Source: Bacteroidota bacterium (lineage in GTDB: Bacteria; Bacteroidota; Bacteroidia; Flavobacteriales; Flavobacteriaceae). Taken from it: DNA of 5,375 nt. The DNA is taken from contig JAJRPL010000019.1 in assembly GCA_024280815.1 (NCBI GenBank), positions 1 through 5,375 on the forward strand. The letters run 5' to 3'. The translations under genes were made by a program, and so were the position numbers. The notes under the pieces were generated by a model. It was not told the DNA's origin. It ran no database searches and saw only the letters and a list, made by a program, of their open reading frames with translations. This document shows, piece by piece, positions 1 to 5,375 of this stretch (positions within the stretch are counted from its first letter, which is position 1; each line of letters opens with the position of its first letter).

Positions 1-1273
1 AACTTGATATTTCTTTGGTATACACTTCTTTGCCATGCATATCAAAGATTTTAACTTCACTAACACTGATTACTTGTGGTAATTGTATGCTAAATTCATT
101 ATCTGTAATGGGATTAGGGTGCATTATAACACCTATAGTTTTAAAATCTTCTATGGACAAAGTGCTATTATAATTTCTACCTACATGTGCTACTTTAGCA
201 TAATTTCCATTTGGAGGGGATTGATTGTAATGCACTTCTGGGTGAGACTCTAAGGTCACTCCGTAAATTACTTTACCTGCTTGTTCTGGTGAGGTAAAAT
301 GTTTATCTTTAATCATAAACCAATATTGATTTGCAGGATTGTAATGATTGATATAAATACCTCCTTTTATTTCAAAATTCTCAACAGCCATCCATGGCGG
401 GCTTTTATCCATATTATTCATCCCAGCAAAAAAATGTCCATAAACTGTATCATCTTCAGCATCATCACCATAATATCTTGTATCCATATGGTAATCAATA
501 TTACGTAAAATCACATTTTCTATTTGCACCAATTTAGATGGATCTATACCTGCTGGAACCGGTACAGGGTAAGAGATAGTAACTCCTTCTGAAGACTGTT
601 TCATAGTTACATTTTCAAAGATTAATTCTTTGATGGTTCCTGTTTGTAATTGAAAGATGTCACCATGTAACATTTTACTACCTTCTATGCCTTCTATTAA
701 TGAATTTTGAATCATTATTCTAGCAATTCCTCTTTCGCTTTTTCTACCATTTAAAACTATTCCATCTGCATCATGCCCCTTCATATCTAAACGAAGACCT
801 TCTACCCAATGCACTTTTGCATTTTTAGTATCTAAACCTAAGCCTCTACAAGTTGGCACTATAGCATGTGGGTTTGTTAAACCTCCTACATTTCTTGTCC
901 CTGGCCCTTGCCCTGGTTGTGTTTCCATAACCATTTCTAAACCACGAATAATTACATTTCTTCCTCCATGTACTAATACAGGATAAGGTAATGCATCACC
1001 GCCATCAAAAGTAATTAAGGCATCTTCGTTATCTCCTAACTGTATATCATAAATTTTACCAGAGCCACAATATGCCTCAGAAGATGATGTTTGTGTAGTT
1101 GACGAACCCTTAGAAAGTATGATTTCTGTTGGGTTTATTAATGTTGGTGGTTGATGTATTACATCAAATTGTGCAAATGTTACAGTAGTAAGAAAAATAC
1201 TAAAAAGTATAGCTAGAATATAACCAGTAAATTTTAATTCTCTTTTTTGATTGGTTAGGTTATTTGTATTCAT
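1..1273 (-). CDS. Secreted beta-helix-like protein with T9SS type A sorting tail (partial, C-terminus beyond window)
   Basis: This open frame was translated by hand from an ATG at 1273-1271. It runs 424 codons without a stop to the left edge. Residues 1-34 form a signal peptide: a basic stretch near KRELK, a hydrophobic core around residues 16-30, and likely cleavage after VTFA, before Gln35. Residues 70-345 have short repeated hydrophobic strands (VIIRGLEM, RIMIQNSLIEG, ELIFENVTM, VENFEIKGGIYI), as in right-handed parallel beta-helix proteins. A His-Gly-Asp-Ile-Phe-Gln segment lies at 203-208. From about residue 384 the sequence (HPNPITDNEFSIQLP, then VKIFDMHGKEVYTKEI) is the start of a Por/T9SS type A sorting domain, which usually spans about 70 residues, so roughly 30 residues are missing. 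The protein is therefore exported by Sec and then carried across the outer membrane by T9SS. The fold resembles polysaccharide lyases, but I see no diagnostic catalytic motif, so the substrate is unknown. The start fits the signal peptide and is preceded by an A-rich stretch rather than a Shine-Dalgarno site. Confidence 0.88.
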   Translation of the reverse strand, partial: MNTNNLTNQKRELKFTGYILAILFSIFLTTVTFAQFDVIHQPPTLINPTEIILSKGSSTTQTSSSEAYCGSGKIYDIQLGDNEDALITFDGGDALPYPVLVHGGRNVIIRGLEMVMETQPGQGPGTRNVGGLTNPHAIVPTCRGLGLDTKNAKVHWVEGLRLDMKGHDADGIVLNGRKSERGIARIMIQNSLIEGIEGSKMLHGDIFQLQTGTIKELIFENVTMKQSSEGVTISYPVPVPAGIDPSKLVQIENVILRNIDYHMDTRYYGDDAEDDTVYGHFFAGMNNMDKSPPWMAVENFEIKGGIYINHYNPANQYWFMIKDKHFTSPEQAGKVIYGVTLESHPEVHYNQSPPNGNYAKVAHVGRNYNSTLSIEDFKTIGVIMHPNPITDNEFSIQLPQVISVSEVKIFDMHGKEVYTKEISS

Positions 1274-1301
1274 TTTTTGGTTGGTTAGGCTATTTATTTC
1301 A
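1243..1301. repeat. Imperfect 30-bp tandem duplication across the start codon of the beta-helix gene
   Basis: Two adjacent copies are visible: 1243-1272 (30 nt) and 1273-1301 (29 nt). Both begin with TTTTTTG and share TTGGTTAGG and TATTT before ending in TTCA. They differ at a few substitutions and one single-base gap. Read on the minus strand, each copy starts with an ATG. The inner copy gives the true start and the first residues of the secreted protein (MNTNNLTNQK). The outer copy gives ATG-AAA-TAA, a two-codon dead end. The outer copy therefore lies in the 5' untranslated region and supplies the A-rich bases just before the real start. Confidence 0.8.
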
Positions 1302-1450
1302 TTTTTATAAATAATGAACGAGTATCATTTTATTATATTTTGCCCATTCTGTGGTAATTTTCTCAAGAAATAAGTTTTCCCAAAAACTTTAACACCAAAT
1401 TTAAAAAAAGAATCTAAAGAAATTCTAGAGGATAAACATATATTTTATTA

Positions 1451-1807
1451 ATTTCACATGATAGATTAGTAAAAATTACTGTAAACACTAATACTACCAA
1501 TATTGTAGAGGAACCGAAAGTTAATGCTCATATTACAGTTCAAAAACTAGTATAGTCTCGTATGATGGAAATACTTGGTATAGAAATTAGAGGGGGTTCT
1601 TCTCAATCATTTCCGAAAAAATCTTATGGATTTGAAACCAGAGATAAAAATAATGAAGATCTTAATGTGTCATTATTGGGTTTTATAGGCAACTACTTTT
1701 GGCCAAATAATTTTGTAGGTACAACTTATAATTATAAGAATATCTATTTAAAAGATTGAGTTCAGGATAGGTTGACTTGGTTAGATGATGCAATAAATGC
1801 TCTTTAA
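1451..1807 (+). pseudogene. CotH kinase family protein remnant, internally deleted and with in-frame stops
   Basis: One reading frame carries recognisable CotH-family sequence interrupted by stops. Positions 1466-1540 give LVKITVNTNTTNIVEEPKV and beyond, like the 'IVINTNG..I.DEPKI.A' opening of bacterial CotH proteins. A TAG stands at 1553-1555. The frame then resumes with ILGIEIRGGSSQSFPKKSYG and FETRD...DLNVSLLGF (about 1571-1683), which matches the conserved IGIEIRGSSSQ-FPKKSYGFE-SLLG block. Directly after LLGF comes IGNYFWPNNFVGTTY, then YLKD, a TGA at 1757-1759, and VQDRLTWLDDAINAL, ending in TAA at 1805-1807. That second part resembles the far C-terminal end of the CotH domain (LG-YVWPN...YLK-W...DRLTWLD). 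The kinase-like core, roughly 300 residues in intact relatives, is therefore missing. The TGA sits where relatives often have Trp, so a TGG to TGA change is likely. The 65-residue open stretch at 1562-1759 is the middle of this remnant and not a gene in its own right. Family matching is from memory of conserved motifs. Confidence 0.82.
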
Positions 1808-1814
1808 AAGAATT

Positions 1815-2516
1815 TCAACTAATTAAATTACCCTTATCATCCCAATTTGCAATTTTACCTCTTTTACTTTGGTCGACACATTTTGCCAACCATGCTTTAT
1901 CGTAAGAAAGTCCATGCTTTTTCAATACAGAGTCTGGCACACCATCCCACACATTTGGTTTATTTCCTAAATAACCTAGATCTTCAATTCCCATTTTTGA
2001 AGTGTAGTATCCTGTTAAGGTTAAGTTTCTCATTCTTGTAAAAAACTTTTCACCCTGTTTTAATTCAGGTTTAGTTTTAGTTGGATAAGCAATTTGATCA
2101 CAAATTTCTAATTGTTCTGAATTAGTGCAAGAAACAAACTCTTTGCCAAACCTTTTATTACTAAAATTATCTAACCACATTAAACCACCTCTAACTGGAG
2201 TTTTATGAGAAGGTAAATCTTTAACTATAAATTCAATAAAATCATGAACACCAGCATCAGTAGCTGATCCAAAATTATTATTAGCAGGAAGAATAATATC
2301 ACATAATACTGCTATAGTTGACAATTCATGCTCATTTAAAAAAATTTCTTTTGCTAATTTCTGATCTCTCTTTTTTTCATCTTCGGTTCTTCCATATAAG
2401 GGCGAATTCAATATTTCTGCTTCAGTATTTGATGCTGTTGGCACACATCCTTTAAGAGTCAATCCAACTGCAGCAGAACCTAATAATAATGACTTAATTG
2501 TATCCCTTCTATTCAT
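1815..2516 (-). CDS. Gluconate 2-dehydrogenase subunit 3 family protein (Tat-exported small subunit)
   Basis: This 233-residue protein is the small partner subunit of a membrane-bound FAD-dependent sugar/alcohol dehydrogenase. The N-terminus NRRDTIKSLLLGSAAVGL is a twin-arginine (Tat) signal with Arg3-Arg4. It is followed by LKGC, a plausible lipobox with Cys24 as lipidation site, so the mature protein may be a lipoprotein. The mature part has the family's hallmarks in order: a helix ending in DIILPA (73-78), SATDAGVHDFIEF (84-96), GLMWLD (111-116), an FF pair (158-159), LTLTGYYTSKMG (165-176) and DLGYLGN (179-185). Length is normal for the family. It lies 20 nt downstream of the GMC oxidoreductase on the same strand, so the two are co-transcribed. 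In characterised relatives (gamma subunit of Burkholderia glucose dehydrogenase, gluconate dehydrogenase) this subunit carries the export signal for the catalytic subunit and helps it fold. The start is fixed by the Tat signal. Its stop lies 7 nt from the end of the convergent CotH remnant. Confidence 0.93.
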   Translation of the reverse strand: MNRRDTIKSLLLGSAAVGLTLKGCVPTASNTEAEILNSPLYGRTEDEKKRDQKLAKEIFLNEHELSTIAVLCDIILPANNNFGSATDAGVHDFIEFIVKDLPSHKTPVRGGLMWLDNFSNKRFGKEFVSCTNSEQLEICDQIAYPTKTKPELKQGEKFFTRMRNLTLTGYYTSKMGIEDLGYLGNKPNVWDGVPDSVLKKHGLSYDKAWLAKCVDQSKRGKIANWDDKGNLIS

Positions 2517-2536
2517 TTTGTTAAAATTTTGTAAAC

Positions 2537-4255
2537 TTAGATATTCTGTTTTTTCAATTGTTCAATAATATAATCACATGTTCTCCACGAAAGTGCAAGA
2601 ATTGTCCATGTAGGATTTTTATCAGCTTGTGAAACAAATGGACCACCATCAACAATAAAAACATTTTTAACATCATGTAATTGCTGAAATTTATTGGTAA
2701 CTGATTTATTCGAATCATTTCCCATACGGGTAGTACCTACTTCATGAATAATACGACCAGGTGATGCTAAACCATATTCTGTATCTTCTCCTGGTTTTGT
2801 GCCTAAAATTTTAGCTCCCATCCCATCAAAAATTTCTTCAAAAGTTTCATGCATATGTTTAGATTGCATTCGCTCATGATCAGACCATGTATAATTAAAC
2901 TTTAAAACCGGAATTACCCATTCATCAACTACATCAGGGTCTATCTCGCAATAGTTATCTTCTCTAGCAATACATTCACCTCTACCAGCAATACCAACAA
3001 ATGCACCATAAAATTTCTTTACATCATCACGTAATTTATTACCATAACCTCCTATTTCACCTCCAACAAACTCATTCATAGAATTCACATTGAATCCGAA
3101 ACCATAAGATGGCATACCTAAACCTCCCCATAGCTCTAAATGATATCCTCTAGGGAAATTTAATTTACTATGATCACCCCACCAAGGAGAATAAACATGC
3201 ATCCCTCCTACACCATCTTCGTTATAAATTTTTCGATTCATTAATTCTGGAATGAATGCTGAACGGCTTGTACCTGTAGAATCATGCAAATATTTACCCA
3301 CAAGTCCGCTACTATTTCCTAAACCATTTTTATGTATTTTACTTTTAGAATTTAATAATATTCTGGCCGAACTACATGCAGAAGCAGCTAATACTACAAT
3401 TTTTGCACTTAACTTATATTCTTTTCTATCTTTTTTATTAATATATATAATACCCGTGGCCTTTCCATTATCATCAGTAACAACTTCTCTCACCATTGAA
3501 TCTGTAAAAAGCGTTATTTGTCCGCCAGCCTTCTGTGCCGGAAAAATAAGACAGGTAGAAGAGGAAAAATCTGCATGAACACTACAGCCCCTACTGCATT
3601 GTGAACAATAATAACAAACACCTCTATCTTTATTAATTGGCTTAGTTAGAATAGACAAACGAGAAGGGATTACAGGAATATTGGCTTTTTTTGCACCTTT
3701 AATATAATACAATTCATGTAATCTTGGTTTTGGTGCAGGTAAAAAGAAACCATCTGGTTCATTAGGTAAATTTTCTTTGCTTCCAAATACACCAATTAAT
3801 TTATCTACTTTATCATAATATGGCTTCACATCTTCGTAAGATATTGGCCAATCATCTCCTAGCCCATCAATACTTTTATGCTTAAAATCTCTGGGACTAA
3901 ACCGTAAAGAAATTCGTCCCCAATGATTAGTTCTACCACCCAACATTCTAGAGCGAAACCAATCGAAACGTGTTCCTGTTTTTCGTGTATAAGGTTCTCC
4001 TTTAATTTCCCATCCGCCATAAGCAGCATCAAAATCTCCAAAAACTCTACTTGAATTTGCACCTCTTCTGGGTGATTCCCATGGCCATTTTAATTGTGTT
4101 TGTTGTGCTGGATCCTCAGGATCAAAGAAAGGCCCAGCTTCAACTACAGCGATATTTAAACCAGCTTCAGATAATATTTTAGTTGCCATTCCTCCTCCAG
4201 CACCAGATCCAACGATAATAGCATCAAAATGATCAGATGATTCTTTAATTTGCAT
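2537..4255 (-). CDS. GMC family FAD-dependent oxidoreductase (sugar/alcohol dehydrogenase catalytic subunit)
   Basis: This 572-residue flavoprotein oxidises an alcohol or sugar hydroxyl using FAD. The N-terminal dinucleotide-binding fold shows GSGAGGG (16-22) and the ribose-binding acidic residue in VVEAGP (Glu39). GGRTNHWG (106-113) is the conserved GMC motif near the flavin. A cysteine cluster, Cys214-x2-Cys217-x2-Cys220-x3-Cys224, lies where related bacterial glucose dehydrogenases bind a 3Fe-4S cluster. The C-terminal GMC domain carries HEVGTTRMG (His504) and ADKNPTWTI (Asn547), the expected catalytic His/Asn pair, with the FAD-contacting VDGGPF (535-540) between them. Length fits the bacterial dehydrogenase branch of the family. 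There is no signal peptide, and the next gene encodes a Tat-bearing partner, so export as a complex ('hitchhiking') is inferred. The start at 4255 gives a short leader before the FAD fold and lies just downstream of a candidate promoter. The substrate cannot be told from sequence; gluconate, glucose, glycosides and cyclic polyols are all possible. Confidence 0.95.
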   Translation of the reverse strand: MQIKESSDHFDAIIVGSGAGGGMATKILSEAGLNIAVVEAGPFFDPEDPAQQTQLKWPWESPRRGANSSRVFGDFDAAYGGWEIKGEPYTRKTGTRFDWFRSRMLGGRTNHWGRISLRFSPRDFKHKSIDGLGDDWPISYEDVKPYYDKVDKLIGVFGSKENLPNEPDGFFLPAPKPRLHELYYIKGAKKANIPVIPSRLSILTKPINKDRGVCYYCSQCSRGCSVHADFSSSTCLIFPAQKAGGQITLFTDSMVREVVTDDNGKATGIIYINKKDRKEYKLSAKIVVLAASACSSARILLNSKSKIHKNGLGNSSGLVGKYLHDSTGTSRSAFIPELMNRKIYNEDGVGGMHVYSPWWGDHSKLNFPRGYHLELWGGLGMPSYGFGFNVNSMNEFVGGEIGGYGNKLRDDVKKFYGAFVGIAGRGECIAREDNYCEIDPDVVDEWVIPVLKFNYTWSDHERMQSKHMHETFEEIFDGMGAKILGTKPGEDTEYGLASPGRIIHEVGTTRMGNDSNKSVTNKFQQLHDVKNVFIVDGGPFVSQADKNPTWTILALSWRTCDYIIEQLKKQNI

Positions 4256-4273
4256 AATTGATTAACTTTTTCT

Positions 4274-4281
4274 CAAATATA
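4274..4281 (-). promoter_or_regulatory. Candidate -7 element for the GMC/subunit 3 operon
   Basis: On the minus strand this reads TATATTTG, matching the Bacteroidota -7 consensus TAnnTTTG. It lies 18 nt upstream of the GMC start codon, which implies a leader of only about a dozen bases. I see no clear TTG at the usual distance upstream (around 4301-4303), so the -33 half is weak and the call rests on one element in AT-rich DNA. Confidence 0.45.
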
Positions 4282-4307
4282 ATAAAAATATTCATTTTAA
4301 GTTAGTA

Positions 4308-4337
4308 TTGATAAAAACATAACAAATCATATCTTTG
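4308..4337 (+). promoter_or_regulatory. Candidate Bacteroidota-type promoter for the GlmU-family gene
   Basis: A TTG at 4308-4310 (-33 element) is followed after 19 nt by TATCTTTG at 4330-4337 (-7 element, consensus TAnnTTTG). Sequence and spacing both fit the primary sigma factor promoters described for Bacteroides and Flavobacterium. The start codon follows at 4353, so the leader would be about 10 nt, with an A-rich stretch and no Shine-Dalgarno site. This is the best promoter match in the window. Confidence 0.65.
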
Positions 4338-4352
4338 CAAAAAAGAAACTGC

Positions 4353-5375
4353 ATGAATTACATTTTATTTGATGGCACAGTCAGAAATGCCTTATTGCCA
4401 TTTACATATACTAGACCCGTTGCTGATATAAGAATTGGTATTTTAACCATTAGAGAAAAATGGGAGAATTATTTAGGTTTAACTACCGCTACCCTTACTG
4501 AAGAATATTTAGAAGAGAAATACCCAATGGTAGAAATGGATGAAAATATCATGCTCAACGCATCTTTTTTACCCACAAAAGAACTCATTGAATTGATTGT
4601 GAATTTAAAAGAAAATGAAGTTATTTTTTATAAAAATGAGCTTCTAGCCTTTTTTACAACAGACACCCAAAAAGAGGTTAATTTTGATACTTATAAAGCC
4701 ATTTATTTTGAAAATGAATTAATCCAACTAAAAAACACTTGGGATATCTTTTCATTAAATGACAAAGCCATAAAAGCCGATTTTGAATTATTAACAGCTG
4801 GAAGAAAATCTGAACCCATACCTGACACCGTTAATTGTATCAATAAAGAGCACATATTTTTTGAAGAAGGTGTAACTATTTCTTATGCTACTTTGAATGC
4901 TTCCTCAGGTCCAATTTATATTGGTAAAAATGCCATTATTATGGAAGGCTCTTTAATCAGAGGTTCCTTTGCTTTATGTAATGATGCTGTGGTAAAAATG
5001 GGTGCAAAAATTTATGGAGCAACCACTATTGGTCCACTATCTAAAGTTGGAGGTGAAATAAACAATGTTGTTATTTTTGGTCATTCAAGCAAAGGACATG
5101 ATGGTTATTTAGGAAATGCAGTCCTAGGAGAATGGTGTAATTTAGGTGCAGACACCAATAACTCTAACCTTAAAAATAATTATGCAGAAGTTAAATTATG
5201 GAGTTATGAAACTGAACGTTTTACAAAAACAGGGTTGCAATTTTGTGGACTAATGATGGGTGATCATTCTAAATGTGGTATCAATACTATGTTTAATACA
5301 GGTACTGTAGTTGGTGTAAGTGCTAATATTTACGGAAGTAATTTTCCTAGAAATTTTGTGCCCTCTTTTTCTTGG
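4353..5375 (+). CDS. GlmU-family protein, putative sugar nucleotidyltransferase with left-handed beta-helix domain (partial, C-terminus beyond window)
   Basis: The frame begins at ATG 4353 and stays open for 341 codons to the right edge. The N-terminus MNYILFDG...RNALLPFTYTRPVADIRIGIL (1-31) is the conserved opening of the Bacteroidota GlmU-family proteins (TIGR03991-like). In these a nucleotidyltransferase-like domain is fused to a left-handed beta-helix acyltransferase-like domain. Here the first part covers about 1-165. From about residue 170 come hexapeptide-type turns: GPIYIGKNAIIMEGSLI, DAVVKMGAKIYGATTIG, then NNVVIFGHSSKGHDGYLG and AVLGEWCNLGADTNNSNLKN (to 274), continuing to about 330. 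Intact family members are about 390 residues, so roughly 50 are missing. The likely role is cytoplasmic synthesis of UDP-GlcNAc or another nucleotide sugar for envelope polymers, but activity is inferred from the family only. The N-terminal segment lacks the classic GlmU GxGTRM loop, so it is not an ordinary GlmU. The gene is divergent from the GMC operon and has its own promoter-like sequence. Confidence 0.92.
   Translation, partial: MNYILFDGTVRNALLPFTYTRPVADIRIGILTIREKWENYLGLTTATLTEEYLEEKYPMVEMDENIMLNASFLPTKELIELIVNLKENEVIFYKNELLAFFTTDTQKEVNFDTYKAIYFENELIQLKNTWDIFSLNDKAIKADFELLTAGRKSEPIPDTVNCINKEHIFFEEGVTISYATLNASSGPIYIGKNAIIMEGSLIRGSFALCNDAVVKMGAKIYGATTIGPLSKVGGEINNVVIFGHSSKGHDGYLGNAVLGEWCNLGADTNNSNLKNNYAEVKLWSYETERFTKTGLQFCGLMMGDHSKCGINTMFNTGTVVGVSANIYGSNFPRNFVPSFSW

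Noticed and set aside
299..508. Plus-strand open frame of 69 codons
   Set aside because: It lies fully inside the oppositely oriented T9SS beta-helix gene, which has a signal peptide and sorting tail. The translation has no family features.
1396..1403. TAAATTTG on the minus strand as a -7 promoter element for the beta-helix gene
   Set aside because: It matches TAnnTTTG, but there is no TTG at the expected distance upstream and it lies over 120 nt from the start codon. In such AT-rich DNA a chance match is likely.
1302..1450. Spacer between the beta-helix gene and the CotH remnant as a small gene or RNA
   Set aside because: Frames are short and broken by stops, none resembles a known protein, and I see no strong hairpin or terminator.
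1562..1759. A 65-codon plus-strand open frame that could be called a small gene
   Set aside because: It is the middle of the CotH remnant: homology continues in the same frame upstream of the TAG at 1553 and downstream of the TGA at 1757.
2520..2536. Near-palindrome around AAAATTTT between the GMC and subunit 3 genes, as a terminator or operator
   Set aside because: The arms are short, AT-only at the core and imperfect. The two genes are only 20 nt apart and functionally linked, so termination there is unlikely.
3252..3578. Plus-strand open frame of 108 codons
   Set aside because: It is antisense to the strongly supported GMC oxidoreductase and has no recognisable motif.

Overview
The window is AT-rich DNA that looks like a marine or host-associated Bacteroidota chromosome, most likely Flavobacteriia. 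Three things point there: a secreted protein ending in a type IX secretion (T9SS) type A sorting tail, a GlmU-family protein of the kind typical of Bacteroidota, and promoter-like sequences of the Bacteroidota form (TTG, about 19 nt, TAnnTTTG) with no Shine-Dalgarno sites. I cannot name genus or species.

Layout. Positions 1-1273 (minus strand, running off the left edge) hold the first 424 codons of a secreted right-handed beta-helix-like protein whose T9SS tail is cut by the window end. Its start codon lies in an imperfect 30-bp tandem duplication (1243-1301). Positions 1302-1450 hold no gene I can support. Positions 1451-1807 (plus strand) are the decayed remnant of a CotH-kinase-family gene: two in-frame stops and a large internal deletion that joins its front to its far C-terminal end. 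Positions 1815-4255 (minus strand) are a two-gene operon: a GMC-type FAD oxidoreductase followed, 20 nt later, by its small Tat-signal partner (gluconate 2-dehydrogenase subunit 3 family). A 97-bp divergent promoter region (4256-4352) separates this operon from a plus-strand GlmU-family sugar nucleotidyltransferase/acyltransferase-like gene (4353 to the right edge, 341 codons, incomplete).

How the parts work together. The GMC flavoprotein and the small subunit should form one periplasmic, membrane-associated sugar or alcohol dehydrogenase. The flavoprotein has no signal peptide and is expected to be exported by the Tat system through its twin-arginine partner. A four-cysteine cluster in the flavoprotein suggests an Fe-S electron relay. 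No cytochrome c subunit is visible here. The GlmU-like gene is probably a separate transcription unit for nucleotide-sugar synthesis. The beta-helix gene and the CotH remnant are accessory surface or secreted functions, and this stretch shows signs of local rearrangement and gene decay. I found no CRISPR array, defence system, tRNA, rRNA or insertion sequence, and no convincing new system.
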